Source of the DNA: Panax quinquefolius
Taxonomy: Eukaryota; Streptophyta; Magnoliopsida; Apiales; Araliaceae
Assembly: GCA_020205615.1 (NCBI GenBank)
Contig: CM035168.1
Location: 4,158,237-4,222,236, forward strand
Length of the DNA stretch: 64,000 nt
Direction: 5' to 3'
Shown here: in pieces, positions 47,631 to 59,569 of the stretch
Position numbering within the stretch: position 1 is the stretch's first letter
Layout: every line of letters begins with the position of its first letter
Translations under genes and position numbers: made by a program
Notes under the pieces: generated by a model
What the model saw: only the letters and a program-made list of their open reading frames with translations
What the model was told of the DNA's origin: nothing
Databases searched by the model: none

Positions 47631-48175
47631 ATTCCGGATGTTTATGGATTGTTGTTACTGGGGATAAAAGATAGACGATGAACTTTTAAATTCATACATG
47701 AAGATAGTAGTTTGCATTCTCTACTTAACTCTTCTAATGAATTATTATTTCGCATGCGAATATTGATTTAAAATTTGTTGTCTATTGTATTTATTAAATT
47801 TTTTCCCGTTGAAGACTAACGGTAATTTGTTGTATATTATCTTAGTCATAATATTCTTTTTATGAGCTAGTTGAGCTCACCCTTTTCCTTTTGTTCCATT
47901 TTTCTCGTGGAGGCGAGAATATAGCGAAAGAGTATGCTTCTGGGGGGTATGGAATGAAGGTTTTAGAAAGGATTGTTTAGTAGTCCTCACCATTTTGTAA
48001 AATAATGTATCAATAAATGTGATGAGGATTTATTTGAGTATAGATATTGTCTAGAAGATAATATTTGTATTCAAACTTACAGCTTTTCTTGTTGTAATAA
48101 TAAAGTTGTAGTTGTTTCGTACCATGTATTGACAACTCAAAATAGGTGACGATACCTATTTTGGGGGCGTCATGA

Positions 48176-48191
48176 TTGGTATCGAGCTTAG
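48176..48191 (+). other. G5 primer-binding site
   Basis: TTGGTATCGAGCTTAG; compared with G4 it lacks the A of CAGAGC, again at a CAG trinucleotide. Confidence 0.7.
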
Positions 48192-48364
48192 GATATGATC
48201 TCTGGCGGAGATCGGGAATAGAACTAGGAGGGAGAGACGAGAGTAAAATCCTTATTTAGTGTGTCCTACCTAAGCTTATTTGTTAGTTGGTCAATATATA
48301 AGGGATATTATGTGATATATTGATTTCCTTAATTAACCCTTGTTTTATGACGATGATTTGAGAA

Positions 48365-49470
48365 ATGTATACCGAGAATATTAACAATGAAAATGAGAAC
48401 GGAGACGCTTGTACTCACCAACGAGGAGAACATGCAACAGGTGGCAATGTTCCTCCCGTGAACAACACCATTGAAAGCGAGATGATGAACGAGGGGATGT
48501 TTAGAAGTTTTTGCGAGTTCATGCAAAATCGCATGAGGAGACTCGTGTTCAAAATCTGAGGGAAATGATAGCAATTCACGGGTTGTCACAACCAAGCGAT
48601 TCAAAGAGTTGGGACCACCAGAATTTAAGGAAAGCCAGATCCGATCACGCGGCGGAAACATGGGTCAAGCAAATTACCAAGATATTCGATGTCTTGGGAT
48701 GCACGGAGGAACGAAGGTTCCATTCGCCACCTTTATGTTCCGTGGCGAGGCGGATTCATCGGTGGGAGTGCGTGAAGCGTACCATCCATCCACCCGCACT
48801 CAAGCATGTCTTGGGGACGTTTCAGAGACTATTTAATGACAAATACTTTCCGAAAGTGTTCGTCATACGTAAGGAAGTGGAGTTCATCGATTAGAGCAAA
48901 ACAACATGATGGTGTCTCGAAGACGAGGCAAAGTTTGCGAGTTATCAGTTTGCACCTCATTTGGTGGAGAATGAGGAACGTATGACGCGGATGTTTCTTA
49001 GAGGTTTGAAACCGGCGATACGTCAATATCTCATTTCTCATAAACTTTCTCTTTATTCGAGATGTTAGAAAGCAGGCTCAATTATTAAGCGAGATAACGA
49101 GTACACGGTCAATCGAGGACCATAACCAGGATCGTATCGAGAGATAGCGATCAATGAATAATGATAACTCTGCGGAGAAAGAAACAGACGGATGAAATGG
49201 TAACCACTCTGGTGGTAATCATGGTCGTGAAAATGAAGAAGCGAAGTCGAGGAGGAGATTTTAAAAGAGGAGATTTAACAACGACTATGTGAAGACGCAG
49301 CAGTCCACGGTGACAAGAATCGGTTCTAAGGAGGAGAACGACCACCCATTCATATGCTACAAATGCGGAAAAGAGGGACATATCGGTCAAAGCGCCCACA
49401 ACAGATTCAAGGTATGCTATAGTTGTGGAAAGGAAGGACATATCGCTCGAGAATTATGCGAATGAAACCT
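48365..49470 (+). pseudogene. G5 gag (frameshifted)
   Basis: Begins MYTENINNENENGDA at 48365. The capsid-like core is spread over three frames: AAETWVKQITKIFDVLGCTE (from about 48651), FATFMFRGEADS (about 48727), LFNDKYFPKVFVIRKEVEFI (about 48829-48890) and FLRGLKPAIRQYLISHKLSL (about 48990). Two zinc knuckles close it: CYKCGKEGHI at 49355-49384, whose last Cys is missing, and CYSCGKEGHIARELC at 49415-49459, whose last Cys is shifted by one. Gag would form the particle and bind RNA. Unlike G2 and G4, both the core and the pre-knuckle segment are present. Confidence 0.8.
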
Positions 49471-49589
49471 AGTTCAATGGGGACGGTGACTCAAAAGATC
49501 GTTCGTAAAAGTCAAAGTCAACGATTAGGAAGAAGCGTTTGTTGTGATTTGGTCATAATGCGAGAACCCAAACGAGGTGATCACGGTAA

Positions 49590-49995
49590 GCTATTTATAA
49601 ATTCTTGCGAAGTTTATACCTTACTTGATACCGGTGCTACCCATTCATTTATCTCTCCTGCATGTGCTCAACGTTTAAACTTGACTCCAGGAGAAATTAG
49701 ACTTTGACCTATCTGTGGAAACTCCGTTAGAGAAACTTTCATCACATCCACCGTTTATAAATCTTGTTTGATTCAAGTTGGCACCATTACTCACCATTGA
49801 CCTTATCTCTTTAAAGATACTTGCTTTTGATGTGATTTTAGGGATTGATTGGTTAACTACTCATCATGCCAAAATTGATTGTTTTCGTAAGGTTGTTAGT
49901 TTTCATATTCTAACTTAACTGTTGTATTTAATTCAAGCAACTAAACCATTAAAATCAATCATCATCATATCTAATCATAAAGCTATTCGTTTATT
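49590..49995 (+). pseudogene. G5 protease
   Basis: INSCEVYTLLDTGATHSFIS is visible at about 49597-49656, with the DTG active site. The frame stops at 49705-49707, one base out of register; the rest (ISLKILAFDVILGIDWL-like, 49805-49860) is in another frame. Aspartic protease of the Gag-Pol polyprotein; inactive as written. Confidence 0.78.
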
Positions 49996-50109
49996 GAAAA
50001 AGCGGATGTCAAGCTTTCTTAGCCCATGTTATGTATTTGAATAAAGACACGTCAAATTTGAATAATATTCTGTTGTTATTGACTTTCCCGACGTATTTCG
50101 AAGAACTTC

Positions 50110-50860
50110 CGGCCTACCCCGTAACGTGAAGTTGAATTCTTTATTGATCTTGAACTCGTACAAAGCCCATTTCTAAAACCCCATATCGAATGGCTCCTAT
50201 TGAACTTCAGGAGTTAAAGGTCCAACTATGTGAATTGTTGGACATCGGTTTCATTAAATCTAAAGTACATCTCCTTGGGGTGCTCTGTTTTATTTGTAAA
50301 GAAGAAAGACGGGAGTATGCGACTTTGTATTGACTATCGGAATTGAACCATGTCACCATCAAGAATAGGTATCCTCTACCTCGTATTGATGACTTGTTTG
50401 ACCCGATTCACTGAGGGCACAATTCTTTTTCAAAATTGATCTTCGTTACGGATATCATCACCAAGATTAAAAGCGAGGATATTCAAAGAGCGCCGCCAGA
50501 ACTTCGGTATGGGCATTATGAATTCTTAGTCATGTCTTTTCGGACTAACTAATGCTCCTCATGGCTTTCATGGATATGATGAACCAAAGTATTCAAGGAA
50601 TATTTGGATCGATTCGTTGTTGTCTTTATTGATGACATCCTTATATATTCCAAAAGTCGTGAAGATCATGAGCACCATTTGAAGTTGGTACTCCAAAGGC
50701 TTCGTGAAAACCAACTATATGCCAAATTGAAGAAATGCGAGTTACGGCGAGGAAGTAGCATTTCTTGGGCATCAGTGTCAAAACATGGAGTATCTGTTGA
50801 TCCGTGAAGATTGAAGCAATACAAAGTTGGGAGCAACCAAGTCGGTGATCAAGTCACGTA
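50110..50860 (+). pseudogene. G5 reverse transcriptase
   Basis: Fragments in several frames: [20 protein letters not shown] (about 50187), the [13 protein letters not shown] block (about 50300), NRYPLPRIDDL (about 50365), FKIDLRYGYH (about 50436-50465), and from 50604 [20 protein letters not shown] with the catalytic Asp pair (codons at 50631 and 50634) in an F-I-D-D context; Y-x-D-D variants with I are usual in this lineage. It copies the element RNA into DNA. At least four small indels interrupt it. Confidence 0.8.
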
Positions 50861-51420
50861 GCTTTTTGGGCTTAATTGGTTATTATCTGGAGATTCGTGG
50901 AAGGTTTTCTCGAATCGCTACTCCATTAACTCAATTAACTCGGAAGGATACAAAATTCGTTTAGAAGCGAAGAATGCGAGAAAAGTTTCCAAGAGCTTAA
51001 GAGGAGACTTATTTAAGACTGTTCTAACAATACCATCCTGGTTCGGATGGATTTGTTATCTCTGATGATGCTTCGTGCAAAGGGTTAGGATGTGTTCTCA
51101 TGCAACGTGGGAAAGTCATAGCCTATGCCTCATGACAACTTAAAGAGTATGAGAGGAATTATCCTACTCATGATCTAGAGTCGCGGCAATCGTTCTGCGC
51201 TAAAGATATGGAGGCACTATCTATATGGGGAGAAAGTGGAGATATATTCGGACCATAAAAGCCTTAAATATTTCTTCACTCAAAAAGAACTCAACACGCG
51301 GCAAGCAATGACGTTGGCTCGAGCTATTGAAAGACTACGACCACACTTTATTCAATACCATCCGGAAAAGCGAACGTGGTAGGTGACGCGTTGAGTAGAA
51401 GATCATATGCGAACGAAAGT
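50861..51420 (+). pseudogene. G5 RNase H
   Basis: The RT thumb/connection traces end in an SDGFVISDDASCKGLGCVLM-type start (about 51043), RGKVIAYAS (about 51105), [11 protein letters not shown] (about 51149), [20 protein letters not shown] (about 51223-51285) and a LSRR end (about 51390). Matches the Gypsy RNase H, with several frameshifts. Confidence 0.75.
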
Positions 51421-51579
51421 GCGATGATGTCAAGTATACGACAGAGCCAACTTTAATAGAAAAAGTTAAGGTTGCTTTCAGCCCAATCAGGAGGCGATGC
51501 GTATGAAGAAGAAAGTACAAGAAGGAGCTATTAGGAGCGAGAATTGATGAAGAAGGAATACTTGAGTCCACTCTAGACT

Positions 51580-52575
51580 TTGTGTTCCTAACGACTACGA
51601 TTTGAAGTACAAGATTATGATGGAGGCACACAATACACCATTTGCAATCCATCTCGGAAGTACTAAAATGTATCGTGATCTTGACATACATTTTGGTGGA
51701 ACAATATGAAGAGAGAGATTGCAAAGTTTATCTCAATGTGTTTAACTTGTCAACGTGTAAAGGCGGAGCATCTAGTACCTAAGGGTCCGTTGCAACCACT
51801 TGAGATTCCGGAATGGAAGTGGGAACACATTACCATGGATTTCATTACGGGTCTTCCTACGGTTTCTCAAGGCATCAATGCTATTTGGGTTATTGTTGAT
51901 AGATTAACCAAGTCTGCTCATTTCTTGCCGATACGGGAGACTTATTCCCTTGAACGTCTTGCTAGTATGTACGTAAATGAGATTGTGAGGTTGCATGGCA
52001 TGCCTGTATCCATAGTTTTGGATCGTGACCCAAGATTCACTTCAAGATTTTGGGTTAGCTTGCAAAAAGCTATGGGCACGGATTTGCGATTTAGTTCGGC
52101 ATACCATCCCCAAACGGACGGACAATCAGAGAGGACTATTCAAACTCTTGAAGATTTATTAAGACTCTGTGTCCTAGACTTCAAGGGCAGTTGGGATAAG
52201 TATTTACCATTGGTGGAATTCTCCTACAACAACAGTTATCGGGCAAGTATAGGTGTGGCTCCATTCGAAGCATTATATGGACGAAAATGTCGTTCTCCAA
52301 TATGTTGGGATGAGGTGGGTGAAGAAACATTGTTGGGACCCGAAAGTTAATACGATATGATCACTAAAGAAAAGATCCAAATGATTCGACAACGATACAA
52401 AGCGGTACAAGATCGACAAAAGAGTTATGCGGATCTTCATCGAAAGGACGTGGAATTTAATGTAGGGGATCATGTATTGTTGCGAGTTGCTCCATGGAAG
52501 GAGTTACAAGATTTGGGAAGAGAGGAAAGCTCGATCCACGATTTATTGGTCCATTTCAAATTCTTGACCGAGTAG
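51580..52575 (+). pseudogene. G5 integrase, core open
   Basis: The HHCC zinc region spans AHNTPFAIH (about 51627) and CLTC (residues 12 and 15 of the 51706 frame). The 214-codon frame 51706-52350 is the best preserved coding stretch in any Gypsy copy here. Its catalytic residues are D45 (MDFITGLP), D106 (LDRDPRF) and E142 (GQSERTIQ), spaced D-60-D-35-E as in retroelement integrases. [20 protein letters not shown] follows. A TAA at 52348-52350 interrupts it, but the same frame goes on to 52575 with [20 protein letters not shown]. The enzyme inserts the DNA copy into the host chromosome. Confidence 0.87.
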
Positions 52576-52919
52576 GAAATGTAGCCTATAGACTTGCGTT
52601 ACCTCCAAGTATGTCTCGTGTTCATAATGTGTTTCACATATCTAATTGCTTCAGTAAATATGTGAAAGACCCGAACCACGTTATAGAGTTAGAACCGGAC
52701 GAGATAATAGAAGACTTAACGTGATGAGGAGGTACTGTCAAGATCTTGGATAGGAAGGAGCATGTCCTACGCCATGAAAGGTCATACCACAAGTTAAAGT
52801 TTTGTGGAGGAATCATCTTTATAGAGGAAATGACACGGGAATTGAAAGCGGAAATGAAAGCGAGGTATCCTCACCTTTTGAAACACAGTACGTCACGTCA
52901 ATTTCGAGGACAAAATTTC
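52494..52919 (+). pseudogene. G5 integrase C-terminus and chromodomain-like tail
   Basis: From 52494, in a second frame: [52 protein letters not shown]. Then ILDRKEHVLRHER (52741 onwards) and MWRNHLYRG (52802, another frame), ending ELKAEMKARYPHL. The last part is a Tekay/Del-type chromodomain relative; it is broken by two shifts. Overlaps the previous feature by reading frame, not by domain. Confidence 0.78.
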
Positions 52920-52933
52920 ATAAGGAGGGAGGT
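52920..52933 (+). other. G5 polypurine tract
   Basis: ATAAGGAGGGAGGT immediately before the 3' LTR. Confidence 0.8.
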
Positions 52934-55634
52934 TGTAAGACCCAAAATTTTTTAAATAAAAAGGAATTTCCTTTATTTATTATTTTGAAATAGTAAGGGT
53001 TGATTTGATTAATGTGGATAGTTAGGGTAAAATACATAAATATTTCAAAATAAGCAAGTGGTTATAAAATATTCATTGTTGACGGGAATATTCGTTTGGT
53101 CGTGGAATATTAAATCTTGTCGGGGAATATTAAATGACTTACGCAGACCGTGTGTGGGCCCATAACGGAAAGCGATTTGATGAAGAAAACGACAAATATA
53201 AGTTGGTTAAAAATAAAGCAGCGTAGTTATTACCAATTAAGGTATTGGAATAATTGGTTAAAATACGATGTCTACGCGTGGTTGCATGACAAGATAGCTT
53301 GCGGTATTACTGATGATATTGTTGAATTATTGATCCTTACGTAAGAAGGCACTACTCAATAATTTTCCACATGAATTCTTGTTCAATATTTTATTTTATT
53401 GATTCAATAATTGCTTGCGTTGATATTTTATATTATTGTTGTTCAATAATTCTTTGCGTTGATATTTTATATTATTGTTGTTCAATAATTGTCACCGCAC
53501 ATTATCTCCATTATCGGATCAATAATTCATATTATTTAAATAATATTATTAGATAGCATTATTGGCAATGTCTAGAAAGTTACATCAAGGAGAGGTTTGG
53601 TCACCTAATTGCGGCGCCCGAGAAGGAGAAATCCTTATCGGAAGCCCCCTCTTTCCCAGGAGCTACTGGTCATCATAATTGTGATTACGTAATATTATTT
53701 GTGAATAATTAATTATTGATTTATATGATAAGAAAATATTTATAAATGATGGATTTATTTGTTTTATGTGGTTATAATTGAATGATTTAATATTGAGGTG
53801 TTTTATCGAAGAATTTTGCCGGAATGGAGGTATTAAAAATCAAATCAGTATTTTTACGATATATTGCGTGAGTTATAATTTTTAATCCGACCGTTGGATC
53901 GTTGTAATTTTTGGATATGTTATACATACATAAGTTGAGTATATGTCCACAAATTTTGAACCGATTAAAATGAGCGAATGATTTGTTATGAATTTTAAGA
54001 GGTGATTGATTCGGAAATTAGGTTTATAATTGATTTTGGTGGAAAATTCTAGAATTGAGTGGGCCCCACTTGTGGTTGGTGAAGAAATGTGCTGAATTTT
54101 ATTTCAAATGTGGTGGGTGGCAATAGTAGCGAGTAAAGCCATCGTAGTGCTTGAGTCAAAGTCGCGCTTGGTGGGCTAACATTTTCATATAAATAGAAGG
54201 CTAAATTAGAATTGAAAATCACACCGAAATAAAGTTTTCTCTTCTCTCTCTATATTATTGGCGTATTTTGTGAGTATTTAGATACTTTGAGAGTTGCTTT
54301 ATTCAAGACAAGTTTCATTCAAAGATCACTTGAGCCTTTCCTTGAAGTATTGATTCTTTGAGGTAAGGGATATTATTTTTTCGTAATGATATTATTTCTT
54401 CAATATCATTATCTTTGAAATGTTGATCGATGTTTTTATCAAATTTGGAACTTTTTCATGTCGGGGTTACTATTCATGAGTTACTATTCACGAGTTACTA
54501 TTCATGAGTTCTTATTCACGAGTTCTTATTCACGAGTACTATTCATGAAGCGTGAAGATGTTTTTGTGGAATTTCTATCTTTTGGGCTGGATTTACTATT
54601 CATGTATACGGATTATTCACGTATATCAAGACTATTCACGATATCACGGCACTATTCATAGAAAAATAAAATTTCTTCTTTTTGTCCAAAACATCTATCC
54701 TGGATACTAGCTTTGATTGTATCCATGTTTTGATCATTCTTGAATTTTACACCACTATGATTATTTTTGAGGTATTTTTGGACGTGGATAAAACCAAGTA
54801 CGAATCCTTAATCCTTAATCCTTGTCATTTTGTTTCTCTGGATTCGTTTCTTTAAAAATATTTTTCATCATCCTCAGTCTTAAATGATGATATTATTGAA
54901 TATCTTTGGCCTGTAGTGCAAAGATGAATGATTTCTGAAGAATATCTTTGGCACAGTAAAAGATGAGCAGTGTTGAGATGAACATGATCGATCGATGAAT
55001 ATCTTTGGCTGTGTAGTGCAAAGATGAACAGTGTTTAAATGAACATGACCGGTGATGAATATCTTTGGCTTTGTAGTGCAAAGATGAATATTTGATTCCA
55101 GATGTTTATGGATTGTTGTTCTGGGGATAAAAGATGAGCGATGAACTTTTAAATTCATACATAGAAGATAGTAGTTTGCATTCTCTACTTAACTCTTCTA
55201 ATGAATTATTATTTCATTGCGAATATTGATTTAAAATTTGTTGTCTATTGTATTCTATTAAATTTTTCCTGTTGAAGACTAACGGTAATTTGTTGTATAT
55301 TATCTTAGTCATAATATTCTTTCTCGAGCTAGTTGAGCTCACCCTTTTCCTTTTTGTTCCATTTTTCTCGTGAGGCGAGAATATAAGCGAAGTACTTAGT
55401 CTGGGGTATGGAATGAAGGTTTTAGAAAGGATTGTTTAGTAGTCCTCACCATTTTTGTAAAATAATGTATCAATAAATGTGATGAGGATTTATTTGAGTA
55501 TAGATATTATACAGAAGATAATATTTGTATTCAAACTTACTGATTTCTTGTTGTAATAATAAAGTTGTAGTTGTTTTACATACCATGTATTGACAACTCA
55601 AAATAGGTGACGATATACCTATTTTGGGGCGTCA
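52934..55634 (+). mobile_element. G5 3' LTR
   Basis: Starts TGTAAGACCCAAAATTTTTT and ends TATTTTGGGGCGTCA. Collinear with the 5' LTR throughout. Disagreements concentrate at CTG/CAG sites, with a larger block near 53140-53290. Confidence 0.88.
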
Positions 55635-57526
55635 TGATTTTGCATAGTATTGCATAGTGTTTGCATAGTAAAATGTTTTTATATAAATAGAATATATTAT
55701 ATTTTATTTAAAAGATTTTTCTTTAAATATGGACCGTCAGATTAAAGTAAATCAATCTGGACCGTTCATGAATTAATTCTTATGCATTCCATTTTCCTAT
55801 AAAATAAGCTCATTCCTTCATTATTTTCTTACGAATTCATTGAAACTACAGAGAGAGAAATTATAGAGAGAAGCTATAGAGAAAGTTATAGAAGAAGAAG
55901 AGTATTCTACTACTTCACTACTTATATTAGGTTCTTTTTTATGGTAAAGGGTGTTATTCTTTCTTCTTGAAGAGAACTTACATTATTCCATTCATTATTA
56001 TTACTGTTGGAATAACTTCGTAAAAGTGACATACCTATACATAACTTTGTATACATGAGATACCCTATACTTGGTGAAATCCTTATGTTATTCCATTGCT
56101 TATTATTACATTGGAATAACTTTGTGTCTGTGGTTTACCCTATACTTGGTGACATTCTTCTATTATTACATTGGAACATCCATCACATGTGTTTTTTACG
56201 GACTGGTTCCGCTTTTTATTATTCTGTTGGAACATCACATGCATGTGTTTTACATCGGACTGGTTAAAATCTTTATCATTCTGTTGGAATATCCTATCTC
56301 ATGCATGTGTTTTACAGGATCCGGTAAAATCTTTATCATTACATTGGAATATCCTATACGTGTGTTTTACAGGATGCGGTTCCATCTTTATTATTACATT
56401 TGGAACATCCGTCGATTGTGAATTTCACCCGACACGTTAAGATTATTATTATTCTCGTTGAATAAACCTTGTCTACAAAGTCAATGCGCATGGTGATTTC
56501 TTTTGTTATTCCATTCTTTATTATACCCAGTTGGTTAAAACTTTGACTTCTATACTCCATGAAATTAGTAGAATATCCTTGATATTTGCGTTTCATCCAA
56601 AGATATCTTTCATGGAAATATTCTTACGATCATTATTGAATTTTACTCTCTGAAAGCGATATCATGTTGACAATTTGGGCGTTAATAATTCATGGATTAA
56701 ATAATTCTTGAACTTGTTTTATTGAATTACTATGTCATTGTCATCATCCTCATGTTATATTATGTTATCTTTGGCTTACGTGAATAGATGAACTTAGTAT
56801 GATTATGACCGAGGATCATTCTAAGTATAATCATGACTTGATATAAATGATGTGACAAAAGTCCTCGATGGCACTGTAATGCGATGATGGATAGTTTTTG
56901 GTATGATTATGACCCTGGGGTGATTCTAAGTATAGTCATGACCATTGATAATTTGATGAAAATCCTTGACCGTAGTACGGGGATGATTAGATGTGGTGGT
57001 TTATTTATTAAAATTTGAGTCTCAATGATAAAAATTGATGAAAACCTTTTAAAACCTAAAAGATAGTAGACTTTATTCTCTACTTGACTCTTTTAATGGA
57101 TTGCTTATTCCTATGATTAAACTGGTTGTCTATTGTATTTTATCGGTTTAACCTTTGTTGAAGGCTAATGATAATTTATTACGCATTATCTTAGTCATAA
57201 TATTTCTTCTTTGGGCTAGTTGAGCTCACCCTTTCTTTCACTATTCTCTTGTGAAATGAGAACATTTGGGGACAGTCGGGGAACGAAGTAATGGTCCGAG
57301 AGGATAGCATTAGTAGTCCTCACTATTCGTGAAATAGTGTGATAATAGTTGTAATGAGGACTCCTTTTGAGTTTGTATAATATCTAGTAGACAATATTTG
57401 TATTCAAACTCACAGTTTATGTCGTATTGTACACGACAGTTAGGTTAGTAAGTTGTATTTGAATTTATGTACCATGTAAGTGGCAACCCAAGATGGGTGA
57501 CGTATACCTAATTTTGGGGGCGTCAC
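55635..57526 (+). mobile_element. G4 3' LTR, right part
   Basis: Resumes at TTTTGCATAGTATTGCATAG, matching 39189 onwards of the 5' LTR, and ends TTTTGGGGGCGTCACA. Includes the hairpin array (55978-56520). Confidence 0.86.
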
Positions 57527-57680
57527 AGAAAGAGTTAGGAATCACAATTATTTTTTGAAAGTTTTCGAAAAAAAACTTCGGACGGCCAAAAGGCATCCTT
57601 CGGAGCCTTTTTTGGACTTTTAATGGCATACATCATGGCCGTCGTCTATAATCAATGTAGGGCTCGTTGATATCTTTGTT
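57527..57680 (+). other. G6 internal region resumes
   Basis: Begins with the GAAAG duplicate of the G4 insertion. Non-coding; leads into the 185-bp repeats. Confidence 0.6.
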
Positions 57681-58425
57681 TTGATATATTATGGGTCCCA
57701 AGACTCCAAATGAGTCAAAAGTTATGATCAAAATAGTAGTTGCTCCTCCAAAAGTTCATTTTTTTTTCATTTAAACTTTATTTTTCCCATAGGGTTCGGC
57801 CATGTTACCTTAGGGCACCTAGGGTTCGGCCATGTTGGCTTCGTAGGGCTCCTCGCTAGCTTCGTTTTGATATATTATGGGCCCCGAAACTCCAAACGAG
57901 TCAAAAGTTATGATCAAAATAGTAGTTGTTCCTCCAAAAACTTCATTTTTTTAATTTAAACTTCATTTTTCCAATAGGGTTCGGCCATGTTGCCTTAGAC
58001 CACCTAGGGTTTGGCCATATTGGCTTCGTAGGGCTCCTTGCTAGCTTCGTTTTGATATATTATGGGCCCCGAAACTCCAAGCGAGTCAAAAGTTATAATC
58101 AAAATAGTAACTGCTCTTCCAAAATTATCATTTTTTTCATTTAAACTTCATTTTCCCATAGGGTTCGGCCATGTTGCCTTAGGCCACCTAGGGTTCGGCC
58201 ATTTTGGATTCGTAGGGCTCCTCGCTAGCTTCGTTTTGATATATTGTGGGCCCAGAAACTCCAAACGAGTCAAAAGTTATGATCAAAATAGTAACTGCTC
58301 TTCCAAAATTTTATTTTTTTCATTTAAACTTCAATTTTCCCATAGGGTGCGGCCATGTTGGCTTCAACACCCTAGGGTTCGGCCATGTTGGCCTCAGCTA
58401 CCTAGGAGTTGTTCCCCTTCATACC
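57681..58425 (+). repeat. About 185-bp tandem repeat in G6 (four copies)
   Basis: Units begin with ATATTATGGG at 57686, 57872, 58057 and 58241 (periods 186, 185, 184). Each holds GAAACTCCAAACGAGTCAAA, a TTTTTTTCATTTAAACTT block and two or three copies of AGGGTTCGGCCATGTTG. Open frames on the plus strand are products of the periodicity. Confidence 0.88.
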
Positions 58426-59057
58426 TTTGAGGTCCTGTTGCTCTACCAATCAACTGCTTGGAGCGAATCCTCTTTCGCCACGAAAATTATAACCTTCCTC
58501 TGATGAATTCCGAGGGAAAAAACCAAGATATGATCAAGGTAATGGGGCTCAGAAACAAAGAAAGGCTACAATTACCTGAAAAGACAAATAGATGAAGTAT
58601 TAAGAAGAATTCAAAGATAAAGAAATTGGTTTGTTTTCTTTTATTTGGAACATAATTTTCGAACACGTGGCAAGAACATAACATGAATCAAGGCCTACTA
58701 CAAAAATAGCACATGGATTCGTGGCTCCTAGTGATCATGAGACAACCCTAATTGAAGTTTAAAATCCAACTATTGGACACATGCACGCAAGCAACTTTGA
58801 TGGTTATTAGCACCTAGAAACTTTAATGGCTGTTAGTAGAATAACATGCATAGCTTCAATGAGTCTCTACTGCAATTCGGATGCATAGCTTCAATGGGTC
58901 TCTACTACAATTCGGATGCAAGATATGTGACCATGGATTATGAATATCGACTCCTTACTTCTCCAAAATAAGATAAGTAAAAAGTTTATTTTGAATAAAA
59001 TAAAATAAGATTCCAGAATATTTTATTTCTAGAAAAAATAAGATTTGATTTAATTTG

Positions 59058-59095
<38 letters not shown>

Positions 59096-59569
59096 CTTGT
59101 CAAGATCAAATAAAGAAAGATTTGATCTTATTTCCAAAATAAAATTAAGATTTGATCTTATTTTCAAAAAAAATTAAGATTTGATCTTATTTTCAAAATA
59201 AAATTAAGATTTGATTTTATTTGGTAAAAAGGAAAGATTTGGTTTCTGAAAAGAAGGATTTTATTAAATTAAATTCTATTGGGTGATATTTGATTATGTT
59301 TTATTGTTTCAATTTCCGAAAAAATAAGGAAACAAATGCCCAAGCTATGGAAAGATTTTTTGGAAGATTTCTCAATTCGTCGAGGAAAAGCTCTGCTAGG
59401 TTTTGCCTCTCCCTAGGGTTTAACCCAAGGTTTGGGCTCCTAAGGATTCCTCTACTAGGACCATTGTCTTCAAGATCTGCGGGTGGAGCCCAACAAAATC
59501 GTTCAAATAGCTTGCATTATTCTTGCATCGATCGTCTTTGAAAATCGACTCTCGCGCATAGGGGGCAAA
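58426..59569 (+). other. G6 internal non-coding region, right part
   Basis: Two copies of a 41-bp word (GCATAGCTTCAATG, GTCTCTACT, CAATTCGGAT; 58850-58920), a (TA)n run (59060-59092), and four copies of a 30-bp AGATTTGATCTTATTTTCAA unit (59118-59225). No pol-like translation. GCATAGGGGGCAAA (59556-59569) is the likely polypurine tract. Confidence 0.6.

Larger units (their letters stand above)
45446..48172 (+). mobile_element. G5 5' LTR
   Basis: Starts TGTAAGACCTAGAAATTTTT and ends TATTTTGGGGGCGTCA. It contains a TATAAATAGAGGGC box (46709-46722), 14-bp direct repeats (46989-47044) and four hairpin repeats (47418-47630). It lacks the TTATTCCA subrepeat array of G1-G4. Confidence 0.88.
45446..55634 (+). 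mobile_element. G5: near-complete Ty3/Gypsy chromovirus (Tekay/Del-like)
   Basis: A 10.2-kb element with two 2.7-kb LTRs, a primer-binding site, gag, protease, RT, RNase H, integrase and chromodomain-like tail in the canonical Gypsy order, and a polypurine tract. It sits in the G4 3' LTR; flanks TGTTT (45441-45445) and TGATT (55635-55639) are an imperfect duplication. The LTRs belong to a different subfamily from G1-G4 (start TGTAAGACCTAGAAATTTTT). All coding regions except the integrase core are frameshifted, though some shifts may be sequencing artefacts (see findings). Confidence 0.9.
38613..57526 (+). mobile_element. G4: Ty3/Gypsy deletion derivative, interrupted by G5
   Basis: Bounded by TGTCAGACCCC (38613) and GGGGGCGTCACA (57526) with a perfect GAAAG duplication (38608-38612, 57527-57531) in G6. 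LTRs are about 2.47 kb; the second is split by G5. The internal region (41080-44864) has a gag-protease remnant with the same gag deletion as G2, a trace of RT, then LTR-like non-coding DNA with a 59-bp tandem array in place of RT, RNase H and integrase. Confidence 0.88.

Noticed and set aside
51335..51724. 129-codon minus-strand frame over the integrase
   Set aside because: Antisense shadow of the RNase H-integrase region.
57926..58503. Frames with GFGHVALDHLGFGH-type repeats
   Set aside because: Products of the 185-bp repeat, shifting frame between units.
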